DNA of 64,000 nt from Burhinus oedicnemus. Lineage: Eukaryota > Chordata > Aves > Charadriiformes > Burhinidae. Below the pieces are notes generated by a model. It had not been told where the DNA came from. It saw only the letters and a program-made list of their open reading frames with translations, and did no database searches. The stretch is taken from NCBI GenBank assembly GCA_008921705.1, contig VFFE01009165.1, positions 1,307,183 through 1,371,182 on the forward strand. Reading direction: 5' to 3'. Of the stretch, positions 36,016 to 48,642 are shown piece by piece. Each line of letters begins with the position of its first letter. Position 1 is the stretch's first letter. Position numbers and translations under genes: made by a program.

Positions 36016-37604
36016 TTCACTTCCTTTTTCTCCACTAACAAAATTTTGCTACGAGTTACTAATCAGCATATGCAATTAATGATGCTCTTGCTATGCCCAA
36101 AACAATAACTAATATTTTGCATATTTTAATGCTTTCAACATATTGCAATTTTCCACAAACCAATACATCAATACAAGCAAAGTGCACCGCACACACTGAC
36201 ACATTCCTGCATATCAAGCAACAAGTAAAATAAAAAAATCCAACTCATCTCTCTCCTCAGATGTGCTATTCATTACTCGAAACTAGGTAATTGCCAAGTT
36301 CAGGTCTAGATTTTATCTGGATCAGATTCATTTAATCTAAAATAAAACCCCATTTCCTGAAAGCATTCCAACTAGCACAGGCATTCCCTCAAGCCCATAA
36401 AATTAGAATAATATCAGCATCAGAGATATTAAAATATGAACAGAGAAAAAGAACACTGAAAGGATCCGGGTTGTTTGGGTTCAGGTTATAAATTCTACAA
36501 ATGTAATTCCAACTGCTTACTTTACAGCAATATTACTGTAGTGAATATCCCTCCTTAGAAATAGAGTCAGTTTTCATTCAGCTTTAGTGGTAACGTTAAT
36601 GCTGTAATTTCTTACCACTTTGCAGCTTTGAAGGATGACAGAAATGAAATACAGAGGCAATTATTTTAGTTTCTACTGGAATACCAGTTTTCTTTTACAT
36701 GCATTTTAAAAATTCCAGTCTGATATACCCAGAAGTTTCTTCTTTTATACTTTTCATACCGCCAAGGCTAACCACACACTTCTCAGTGACCACTTTTTTT
36801 TGTGCAATTGATACAGTCTACCTACTCTGCTGAAGAAGCTACCTACTAAAGTTGCAGATTGCCTCTCCCCCATATAAGCTCTAAATTTCTCATTCCATTC
36901 CCATTCTCTTCTTGTCCTTTCTAACATTAGGAGTCCTTTTATGACAGGGAGGAAGATGTGTTTGCTGGCGAGAGCACACACCTCTGACACTTTGGGTGTG
37001 GATTTCCTTCCCTTCCACCAGCTTCCTCTGTTCCCTGGGGTGAATTCCCTCCTACTTCTTCATCTGTAAAAGGGTAATACAGATGGGAGGAGGAGGTTGT
37101 AATATGTAGATTGACGATATTGGGAAGTGCTCAGATTACACAGCCAAATAAAACTGACCAGGCAGAAGTCAGCTATATCATAATACCCTGCCTGAGGGAC
37201 TGTGATCCCACTTCTTCCAGAAATGCTGTCTGCAAAGGTCCAGGTATCTACTGCAGTCTTCTCTCACAGTCTTTTTCAACATTTATACTATGTAATTTGC
37301 AAAGGTGATAGGTGCTAAAATGCCAGTTGTGTAGGATTGCAGCCTAGCAACAAGCTCTATTTTATGAAATAAATAAACATCAAGGGCTTCCAACCTTTTA
37401 ATCTTAAATCATTATCTGAACCAACAGCACTTGAACAAAGCAGAAAAATAGTTGGATTTGTGCTGATGGGAACAAAAAAAATTACAAAGTCCACTCATAC
37501 TGTAGCACATTAGTGCTGTGATGATATAATCATGACTGTCAAATATTTTTTTCTTTAGGCTTCTTCTGGCAAGCCACAACAGTAACAGCTGGTCAAACCA
37601 GAAG
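36016..37604. other. Noncoding, AT-rich
   Basis: I recognise no gene or repeat family. Short open frames only. Confidence 0.6.

Positions 37605-37644
<40 letters not shown>
37605..37644. repeat. Homopolymer A40
   Basis: Forty uninterrupted A's. Upstream sequence (to about 37400) shows no open frame or known RNA on the plus strand that would make it the tail of a processed copy, and I see no flanking direct repeat. A long minus-strand open frame here is just poly-Phe across this run. Confidence 0.97.
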
Positions 37645-37645
<1 letters not shown>

Positions 37646-40600
37646 CACATCTCCATGTATTAGAACAATGGTCCGTTTCAACCAGTCAAAAAATATGTTA
37701 TTTAATTTTAAATTTTTTTTTAGTTGCAACACTATGTTTAGCAGCCCAGCCTTCTGGAAGTTGCTTTGCACAGCAGCTGAATAGAGCCTAGATTTGAGAG
37801 ATATAGGAGTAATCCTTCCCATCTCTTGCAAGGCAACAATAATTTTCAAGTGACAGTATCTTCCTTTGATATAGTGAGGAAGGAAGTATGGCTCTTTACC
37901 ACACAGGACAGGAAAAGTCAGCTCCAGAACTTAACAAAAATCTTTTCCACACCTAGCTCCTACTTCTCTGGGTAGGATGTTATTTTTTGCCCTACTGATA
38001 AGGAGCCGCACTTCATGTGATGAAAAAAGCTTCCCTGATAAAGGTCATTCTCTGAATATTGTCTATAATTTCCTTTCTAAATTTCCCTACTGTTTTAATC
38101 TTACCAAACTTGGTAGGAAATGATTCAGCGACACACATCCCACACACACCTCAAGCAGAAAGATAATCATTTGAGGGTCTGCTGTGTCAACACCTATTAT
38201 TTCAAAAAATGACCAGTTTTCCTGTTCCATTTCCCCACATTTTGCTGCTTTCCATCATTTACTTCTCAGGTTATTCATTATCAGTTTTATTTGGTGTTCT
38301 TTTGATGTCTCACACAGTTTGTTCTTTAGCTTCTCATTAGCTACTTTTTAAAACACAGGTGATAACCACTAGAAACCGTTACCATCCCAATTGCCTTCCC
38401 CTCTTCTTGCTAGAGTTATTGCCTTTTTAATAGCATCTTTAGAAAGTGATAAGTACTAGTTGAAGTCAGATGTGTTTGTACATAAGCAATGCAATTTCAA
38501 GGTAGGGAGGAGGGGAAGTAAGAGGATGTCTGCTCAGTCACCAAGGATCTGCATGAACCAATCTGCCAGAAATACACACCTCTCTTCCTGAGGAACTGTA
38601 CTGAATCAAACATCATCTATGCACATGCCAAACACAGAATCCTGGAAAGGTATGAAAAGCTTTCAGTGCAAGCATTACAACAAGTAAAGGGAGTAAACCA
38701 GTAGAGCACAGGGTCTAGAGGTTGTTTTTCTGAACAAAGACTCTCACCGTTGCTTCTAGTGTCAAAGCTGATCAAAGAGAAAAGCCAAGTAGGAACAAGG
38801 CAGCACAAGCCTCCCTGCCCTGAACTGAGGTGAATACAGATGTCAATGCCCACACTTTGCCTTAGCAAGATGGAAGAGATGGAACAGGCACTGCGTTCTT
38901 CGCTGCTTCTCCAGTTACTAGTGCCCAGTCTGAAAAGCTGGGAATAGCTCCTCCTATACCCATTGGAGGAGCTATTTATTTAGCAAGGTATTGCCGTGTT
39001 GCCGTACAAGAGTTAACATATTGGCAGGGGAAAAAAAAATAAAAATAGAGGGTTGAGGTGGTTTTTTTGTTTGTTTTAATGGAGTGATGAAGTTTTCTCC
39101 AGCAACAGAAAGATAACATGGTCATATTAACATTATCTTTGTAACCTCTTGATTCAGCTGCTGCAAGATAGCCCTCCTTGCTTAACACGCAGGAGGGCAA
39201 GGGTGACAGCTCATTTATGAATTTTGTATAGGGCTGTTAAATGTGCAAAAAGCTTCCACTTTATTAAGATCTGTATATTCTAATCAGGTAACTTTAATTG
39301 TTCTGGTTTATTTTCCATTCTTCCTTCTCTTTTTTACTTATGCCCTCTGCTCAGTGCCACACAGGACCTCCATCAGTGTAGTTTCTGCAGTTCCATTCTG
39401 TTTCCCCCCCTCCTCTTATTGCCGAATAGAATCATGCTGTTATCTTAATTCTGAATTTTTAGTTCAATAACTTATTGTCTTCTACCCTCCACTGCCTTTC
39501 TCCATTCTATGTCAAGGCTATTAAGACTAGATTTAATTTCTGTTGATTTCCTGGTTTTGTTTGATCTGTGGAGTTTATCAGCGCCAATCTTTTTTTCTCA
39601 GTATTTCTGCAACCCCATGTTATAGATTGCCATCAACTTGTCCATCTTCTACCTAAACGATTTCTGACCATGCTAACATTATATATATTTTTACAGGCTT
39701 GTTATATGCCGGTCTCGTTCCTTTGAAATGCTGACTAATGGTTGTTTCTCCTTCAATTTACGCTCTTTTGGCTTAAGACAGCTGAACATTTGCAGCAGGG
39801 CATGTCTGAGTATTTTAAGCAAGTCTTCAGCAGTTCCCAGTTTTGTCTCAGTAAGTGTATTCATTACCCTAGAACTGCCTGCATGGTCTGGTTTTGATTT
39901 TTCTTTTTTCCTTTTTCTTTAATTTGGAAAAGTTGTTCCAACCTACTTCCACACTAGCTGCACTATGCTAGCCCTTTTGTTTTGGGGCAGTTGAAATCTA
40001 ATTATATCCTGAAGGCATTTTTCTGTATCTTCTATAGATCTTTTCCTGTTACAGTGGCAGCACTAAAAGGCAAATAAATGTCATGACTTTTTTTACGTCA
40101 ACACCTTACAGGCAAAATAGGAGACAATCCTGGCCCTGCAAATGTACTCTCTGGATAGACAAGAGGACAAATGAAATATGGACTCTGCTTGAAAAAACAG
40201 TTATGTCCAGCAAGTGATACACCATGTTTAGCACAGGGACATTTTTTAGATGGGGTAGGAATTACCTGAAGGATAGCAAGGTGACGAATGGCAAAGGAGA
40301 AGATCAGCAGTTCATTTGGGACAGAGTGCAGACTAGCAGATTGGTCAGAATGGAAAACGTAGAAAGAAAGCTCGAGCAATTTTGCCCTGGCTCATAAGCA
40401 GGAGCAGATTAGAGTGGGAAAAACAGTTGTATGAGAATCTTTTTGTTGTCATAGGCAATTTCCCACTGCTCAGTTGAAGTGATAAATAACAACAGCTGTA
40501 GCTGGATATGATGTCTCCCTCTCCAGATCACACTGAAAGCAGGGAGAAAAAAGTAGGAAAAAATCAGATGTGGTCGCTCTGGCTTTGTGTCCAATATTGG

Positions 40601-43600
40601 CCTCTGTCAGAGGCAGAGCATCAGTGTAGTTGGATCTCTGAGTTTTGCTTTCTTATCTCATGAAGAAAGTAGTTCAGAAGGCATATCTCCACGATATCTC
40701 ACTTTCTTGTTTTTCCTTCTTTTGCCTCTCCTTCCTAAAGCAGGAAATAGCAAACACAGGGAGCCATGCTGTCTTTGAGATTCCTCAAAAAATAAATTTG
40801 ATGAGAGAGCTCATTTGAAAAGATAAGCTGATCTAGAAAGAGGATTCTTCTGGAAGATCAGATCTAGATAAAGGAATATGAAACCTTCTAGTAAAACACC
40901 AACCTGACATCCAATGAATTAAATAGGTTAAAAAGTAGTTTGTCATTATTTTCTGCCGAGGATATGCTTATTTCCCCCACCACTGTCTTCACAGGGTGAA
41001 ATGAAACCACTGTGTCATATTTTGCCTTGAATATGTTGCTTTCTATCACTGACCTTTAAAATTATGTTCAGAAGCAAAAGAAAATTTATGATTTCCCTTA
41101 CAGAAACAGACCATCTCCTTTCAATAACTTTGAAATATTTTTGGAATCCAAGCTTACATCCTAGAGCTAACATTTACCGTATCCTAAATCAATAAAAAAG
41201 ATCATACTAAGTTTAAGAATTTTCCATGTTCTCTGAAGCATTAAAGGTAGTGGTATATATGAGGAAGACTGAAATATCTAACCAAATCCTTTACGTTAAA
41301 CCATAAGTCTGTATTTTATATATGGCATACACAGAGAAGAGGATGACATTGTTCACAACTAAATCTGTGAAAAAAATCAAGTGTTTTTAAAAATAACAAA
41401 AGCTCTTTTCTCAAAGTAATATCCTCCAGGTGTCCCTATAGAACTCATCCACAATATCATTTCAGGTACACATACACCAATGTATTTATCTGGTGAATTA
41501 CAGAAGCAGTCTGACAATACCCAGCACGCTGGAGACAAGATGTCAGGTCTAGCAAAAACCCTGGTGTGACCCATTATGACAAGGATCTTTCTCCCTTACA
41601 TCTGAATAACTTCAAAGTTACATTTGTCCTTCCTGACCTTTCTTGTTCAAACCTATAACCTTTCTTCATGTTTTGGTGACAAGTGTTTTCCAAGTGCTCC
41701 AAAAAAAAAAAAAAAATTAAATTTTTCTGTAAGCAAAATTACTTTAACTTGATTTAGAAAACTTTTTCATACTGTTTCCAGTTTGTAGAAGGAATACACA
41801 GTTGGGAATATCATCTTTAAAATTTTGCATTTCTGGTGAGAGATATCATGTTTAAATAATGAGTTCAATCATTACAACGCATTATTTTCTTTAAAAAAAA
41901 AATAAAAATCAAGCAGTTACTCATTTTTTCTTTAAGTTCATCTATCCAGCTCTGACATGGACATATTTCCTACCTGCAGGACTTGTTCAAATTTTGAAAA
42001 GGTGTCAGCGTTCTGGAACCAAAACACCACTAAAACATTGTTATGGGCATGGAATCTGCCAACTATAAATCTCCACTTAAAATTATCTTTTGAAGTTACA
42101 TCAGAGTTCATTTACAGTCAACTTATGGGAAAAAGACCTCTATCAAGAGTGTTTGGGAAAATATTGACTATAAGTATTTGTAAGTAATAGAACAGTTCTG
42201 AAGCATGCAATTACTGTATGTTTAAACATTTTCATAAACTCAAATAGAATAAGCACTTAGGAAGTAGGATCTCTGTTCTTCATTACCTGAATCAACTGAT
42301 TTATGATATAAGAGCTTCCTAGTCTTACTATACTTGAAGACACAAAGTATGTTTAAATCATACCTTACAGAAGCATAATTTGTTCCTTAGGACAACTCCA
42401 GAGGACTTACTCAAGCAGAAACTCTGATTATTTTTTTTCTAGTCTTTAGATTGCATATGCTCTCCCCTTCTTGGTCAGAAAACACTATAGCTGGATCTCT
42501 CAGACACAAGCTGCTCAGGCTTGAAAGTCATAACCTATTCCTTTGCTCTTTAATACTTCAGGAAGTTCAGGAAGAATGAGCATCCTTCACACTTGCTGGG
42601 TTTTCTTAGGGACCACATAACAGTTAAAGCAAGCAATGTGAAGATTTTTATTTTTTTTTAATAAATAACAAAATAGTCTCCCTTTTGTTGCAGAGATCAA
42701 TGAAAAAATAAAAATAAGTAATAAAACAAAAAGCTACCTGAAAAGTCCTGCCAATGTTTCATCATTATTCAGATTTCTTTGGGTTTCTACACACACACAG
42801 TCCTTTTCTTGTCTACTTTTTTCTCCTTGTCTTTCCTCTCACTTCTAAAATTACTGATATAAAAATAATCCTCATTTTGTTCACTCCAAATCTTGGCCCC
42901 ATGAGTGAAAGAAAATGTTATTTACAAAGACATTGCAGCAGACATCATGTTGTCTTCTTTCAATTCACTAATACTACTGATGTCGTATCACCTACGGAGT
43001 TACATCACAGTATCATTTGTAGTGAATGGTTTTAAGAAACAGTAATATTACTATAAAACTATCAAAATTAGCATCTATGTCCCTTTTCCTCGCCTGCTAA
43101 ATGAACTATAGATTGTTATTCAAGCTGCTAAAAAAACTTGAGCATTAAAGAAACGTTAAGTGTCATGAAGCATTGGTCACTAAGCATTATGCTGTAGAAA
43201 TAGTTCCTGTTTCCTGAATTTTAGTCGAAGCAATCTACCATTCAGTTGTCCACCTGAAACAGTCTCTCTAAGGTGAGGGAAGGGATGACTACAAACCATA
43301 CCTCTCAAGCATGGAGCCTTCAGCAACAACTGCCAACCTAGAACATATGAATGGAAACTGATGGAGCAGCAGTGAGTGAGGTCTGATCTGATTCTACAAA
43401 TACTTTCTAAAACTCTAAAAACTGACATCTGAAGAACAGTACATAAAAAAGCAAAGTCATAAAATCCCATTAGGTAATTCTTACTCCAAAAAATCCCTAC
43501 ACTGCTTTCATGTCTTATCCCCAGCTAGACGTTCAGGCATGACCCTTTCAGCTTTGAAAGAAAGATCAGACTACAGTTTTTGTACCTAGACAGGTTTATT

Positions 43601-46600
43601 GGAAGATTAATGTAAGATCTGTGCATCCACCACCATGAATACACTAATAATCGCCCTAATGGTGAGCAAGTTTTTAGGTCAGATGGCCAGTCTGCCCTTA
43701 GGGAAACTGGATTTATGGTTCCTTTCTCCTGTGCTCCTTTCTAGATGCCATGCAGACCAGTCTCACAGCAGAGAAAAATGTTCTACCCCTCTCAATAAGT
43801 GCATTTCAAAGCGGAGCATGTTTCCATTTTAAACGCTCTCTTGTGTTGTCTGAGCACAGACTCATATCTGTCTAAGGGTGATACTCTGTACCATGTTCCA
43901 AATAATCAGCCTTTGGGGGAAAAAAAAAAAGAAGGGGGGGGGCATTCTTGAAACCTCTTTCAAGGTGTACTACAGGGAAGCTATCTGCATTCTGTGTATC
44001 AAATTACTTCCACAGAATGACACAAACTCCAGAAACAGAGGCCTTCAAGTAAGTGCAATGGAGACTGTACAAATAAGCTTGATACCAAACACTTAAAAAA
44101 ACATCTTACTTAAGGTCGGCCATAAGTGAGGAACTACTAAGTGTATCAAGAGCTTCTGGCATACTGTCAATGAAGAGCTTAGGAGCAGTTCGGGATGCCT
44201 TTGTCTGTGTAGAGTCTCCAGCATGCTCACTAGAAGAACTTAAACAGCACAGATACTCTGCTTCGCGACCTAAATCTATTCTCTATTCACCAATCACATC
44301 TAAAGAGCTGTTAGGAATCCACTAGTGCCAACCATAAATCAAAACTAGAAGCAATAGCTGAACTCCTCTGACATCCAGTTGACCTAGAAACACTCAAGCC
44401 CACTGTTGGGATCCACTCACGGTCAACTATTAACTCGTCTCTGGTACCAGGCCAATTTACATTTACGACTTGTTTAGGATTACTGACAACCAGGCATTTC
44501 TTTGAGTTCATACTTACTTGATATAAATAACCCATGACTCTGCTACCAAATGTCTCCTGTGTCTGTGCCCAGAGCTAACTGAAGAAAAGCCACACATCAC
44601 AGATGTATCCCATGTCTCTTTCCAAGACAGCTCTCACTCAGCTGATTGCAAGGCTCTCTATTTCACTCTGCTCATGAGACTAGAACAGAGGCTGAAATAT
44701 TTCCCAGTGTGTTTGTACTTAAATCCTGTCTACTTCCAGATGCTGGTCTTTTTACTTATGTTCAACTTTGTTGATTTCACCTCCTTGCACAATACCTTGG
44801 AGTTTAATTAAGATCAATAGTAAGTAATATAGCATGTTGTAGTTATTTTACAGAAGGCAAGTTGAAAAAGTTTGAGAAAAATCCACAGAAATTAAAAAGC
44901 AGCTTGTTTCTTGTTTCGGTTGTCTTGTTTTGACAGTACCTCCAGCATTTGCAGGTTTAATTTCTCTTTCAAGCTAGAGGCATAAAGCAAAACGCCAAAG
45001 AAAAACATTTTGTCCAGCCTCAGCTAGTCATTTTGAGGTAATTACAGTGCGGAATGTTCAGCCTGAAGTTTTCCAGATAATTAGAGGTTTAGGTTAGCTG
45101 CCTTTCTTTAGTAAGTATTTCAATTCCAACTCATCTCTGCTAAAATAAGCCCCCAAACCACGCAGAGAATGACATTCCCTGGGTTAGAGTAAACAAATTT
45201 TGTCATATAGCCTAGTATACCTATAGCTTTCCTAGATATCTAGGTAAATAAACTAAACTATTTATTCTGGGTTAGAGGATTGCTCTGTATGATAAAGCAT
45301 AGTATTAAAGTATGTCTGAGGCCATAGAAATCAGTTATTCTATTTATTTATTTTAAAATATGACACCAGCACCAGACAGGCTGTCACAGTTCATCTTATC
45401 AGGTGCTTCTACATTAACAACTGGTGTAGTGCACAGAGAGAACAGCCAAGGTTAATTTTGTTGTGATGCGTTACAGTTCTAGGCTCTATCACATCACTGT
45501 TAACCAGCAGTCAGGTTTGCATCACTTGCTAGTCTTAGGTCACAGACACTAGCGCACAGTGAGAGCATCCAGTGGAGAACTTGGCACCCTCTTCCACACA
45601 GGCTGCACCAAATGGGATCCCAATGCATGATTTCAGAGTTGGTTTCAAATGGAGCACCCCATTGATGCACTTCAGTGCATGCTGCATGAATCCAGGTACA
45701 AAGACCAGGCAACGTCACTCCTAAAAAGACCCTTTCCAAAGCACTGAACCATTCCAGTATGCGCTCATTGTGGTTGCTAGCAAGCCAACGTTTAATATCA
45801 TTCCAAAGTGAAATCAGTGACACAAGCAGAACTTTATCATCTGGTCTCCACCCTGACGCTTTCATTTTCCATGACCTGCATATAGCGAGGATCCTATACA
45901 TCTGTTATGCATACAGACGTAAGCAGCCTTCCACATACTCAAACCTTAGCAAGGTATCAAAGCAGAGCAACAGGAAGAATATGCGCAGATCAGGGTAGAA
46001 CTGAGAATCACTCTTTTTTGTTGCATACAATACTATTCATTCAGCCAAAGTCTCTTGTTCAACCAAAATGAAGTACTCTCAAGTTTTGAGCTCTTTCAAA
46101 TAAATGCTTTAAATAACACAAACATTTACAACTACAAGCATTTTGTTTGTTTTAGAAAACAATGACAAAATAGTTCAAATATTTCAGTTGTTCAGGACTT
46201 AAAAAATAGTGATCCAGCTAAACAGCCACAACCTTGCAGACTGCTTCACATTACTTAAATGTACTTCCCCCATCCCCCTTTAGAATATCTGCTAAAATTT
46301 CACCTAGGCCTAAATTAAAATAGTGCTAAAAAGTGTATGGCTTACAAGTCGGCAATTTTAGAAATCCAATTATATATTGTAAATAAATACAAATATTAGC
46401 AAACTTTAGCAACTGCCTTTTTAATATCTATGTTGAACACTGAGAAGAGAAAAAAAATTATCTTAACCATTAACAATGGTAAAATCTACACTTTAGCCAT
46501 TGATTAATTCTGGAGTGCTATTTATCACTTTCTTATAGCACTCAGAGCAAGGAATAGAGGATTAAGTTTTGCACTTTGTCACAATACTGAATTCGCTGTC

Positions 46601-47435
46601 AAAGTATCACCACCGTGACCAGCAGAGGAAGCTGAAGAAAAAAAAAAAAAAAAGCAACAGTGCAGCGGCTACTTAGTTCTAAGTCTCTTTTTAACAAATT
46701 AAGAGCCTAGTGCGGCATCACTGATTTAATGAATACTCTCATCTCTTACATTAATGGCCTCTTTTCAAATCTCTGAAGAAGCATTAATATATTATGGATT
46801 CACAATCAAGAAATGCATTGTGACTGCAAATTCTATTTTATATGTCCCTCTGTATATAATTAAGAATTAAATTCCTTGCACTGTATTTGAGCTATAAGCA
46901 ACCCTCTGAGGATTTTTAAATGAGCTTTAATGATCGCTCCACATGAGGATTTTGAATACTAACATTATCAATAAAAATGGCTGTATAAAATATGCCAGCT
47001 CCACAGATCTGTTTCTCCAAATATAATGTTATTGGTATCATTGTGAAGAGCTACATCATCCTATGGGCGAACGTAGGTAGAACAGCATCCGCTATAAAAA
47101 GCAAACATTATATTGAAAATAATATTGCAAGGCTCATCAGTATTTTCTGCTGATATACCACTAAGGCTGGAGTCCAGCAGCCCTTTCCTTGTTTACTTTG
47201 TCTTAAAAACATTCACCCCAAGAGACGTATATCAAATACCACTGAAAATCCAAGCAGCTTTTTCATAGTACTCCAGTCTGCCTGTGCTCAAGGACAGCTC
47301 TTCCCTTTCCACCTACTGGCATATACCCCAGAAGATTTGTTCCCTATAGCAATAACACCCTGTACTGGTTAAGCATCAGCATCCACAGTCCCTCACCTCT
47401 GTAGCTTCAGTAACAGTGCTCCCCCTCTCAAAAAA
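37645..47435. other. Long noncoding stretch, no recognisable gene
   Basis: Small items only: A15 at about 41701, an A-run followed by G9 at 43920-43942, and a further A-run at about 46639. The longest open frame is 45500-45901 (minus, 133 codons, Trp- and Cys-rich), which I do not recognise. The segment 46720-46975 is dense in TAAT/ATTA cores. Neither can be called a gene or enhancer from sequence alone. Confidence 0.5.
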
Positions 47436-47568
47436 GGGAATGGACCAATGGAAACCTTATGAAGTTCAGCAAGGGCAAATGCAAGGCCCTGTGCCTAGGA
47501 AGGAAGAGCAAGACAAGCCAGGCACCATCGGGCTGGGGAGTAGCTCTGTGGAGAAGTCCCTGGGGGCT
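47436..47568 (+). mobile_element. Short CR1 ORF2 fragment
   Basis: CTTATGAAGTTCAGCAAGGG then CAAATGCAAGGCCCTGTGCC encodes LMKFSKGKCKALCLGR. This matches the CR1 segment after the FADD motif (compare [15 protein letters not shown] in copies A and B). The following GTAGCTCTGTGGAGAAGTCC resembles the next CR1 block. No CR1 3' end follows, so this is an internal scrap of an older copy. Confidence 0.62.
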
Positions 47569-47793
47569 GCCATGCTTCCCAAACCTCCTGGGCATACCCA
47601 GGCAGTGGGGTTTTCCGATCACCTTGGGCTTCTCCAGTCATCCCAGCCTCCACATACAGACACCCCTCAGGCTTTGGGGCTCACCAGCCCAGGCATCCCA
47701 GCTTCAGCAAAGGTTGCCGCTTGCACCGCTCCTGCTGCACTAGCCCTTTCTCAGGGCAAGGTTCTGCAGCCACCCCAGCCCCTGGGGGCCTAA
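47569..47793 (+). other. GC-rich patch with an open frame, unrecognised
   Basis: Base composition rises sharply over this block. One of two overlapping frames stays open from 47416 to 47793 (125 codons, Pro-, Gln- and Ala-rich). The first part overlaps the CR1 scrap in a different frame, which argues against a real protein. No CR1 or other family is recognisable in this half. Confidence 0.35.
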
Positions 47794-48595
47794 TGGCTGT
47801 CCTCTCATTACAGATACCAGTGAGCTCTCTAACTGTTCAAGACCAAATGTTTCTGAATTAAATTAATGCTGGGGGGAAGACCATCAGCGACCTCTATAAT
47901 CCCAATTTCATTCTCAAAGTAGGGTTTATGTAGATGTATTTTCAATCTCTTCCTACCTTATAGTGCAAGACAAGGTGGCACCCATAGAATTTAATGATTT
48001 TGAGGGCTGAAGTTGACTTAAGCTCCCTGTGATTTCATGATCAACTTTAACGTACTTCTCCCTTTTTTCCCCTCATAAGAATTTACAACAGAATTGAGTA
48101 ATATAAGTAAGATTTTCACTAGCTTGGTGCTTTGGATTTATCATCAAGACAACAACTGATACAATGAATATGTTTGATATAAAACATTATCCAGAGGCAT
48201 GCAGTTCACTAAAACTAATTTTATAAGACATAAGGAAAACAAAAGTATGTTACTTTAAATAAAATATATTCTCATGTATTTAAGGTATTACCGAACTTGC
48301 CTATTAAAGAATAATTTATACAAAACATATTGAAGTTTTGGTTTAAAAACAAGGTACCCGTTAAAATATGCAACCATATATTATAAAGAAGGCTTTTCTT
48401 CGCTGGAAAAGGAGATTGTTCCCTGAAAGCACACTGGAGGCAAAGAAGATGTCATCACATCAATTTAAATTGTGTTCCTTACAAGCTTTGTACCTCTAAA
48501 AGATCATTTTGCTTTGTTGCAACACTTTCCTCATTAGTTTTTATATACTGGCTATCTAATACAATAAAAAAATAGAAAAAATACATGGCATCTTG
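47794..48595. other. Noncoding, AT-rich
   Basis: I see nothing recognisable. Confidence 0.6.
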
Positions 48596-48642
48596 AGCTG
48601 ATTTTAAAATCAATAGAAGTCTTTGAAGTCAATGAAGATGAA
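48596..48642 (-). repeat. Possible ancient amniote repeat relic
   Basis: On the minus strand CATTGACTTCAAAGACTTCT then ATTGATTTTAAAAT resembles the old-repeat unit with ATTGACTTCAA and CCCATTGATTTCA. This is moderate similarity over about 40 bp. Confidence 0.35.

Noticed and set aside
37412..37849. Minus-strand open frame of 145 codons
   Set aside because: A large part is poly-Phe from the A40 run; the flanks are unrelated AT-rich sequence.
44311..44535. Minus-strand open frame of 74 codons
   Set aside because: No domain and no LTR or RT motif nearby; left as noncoding.
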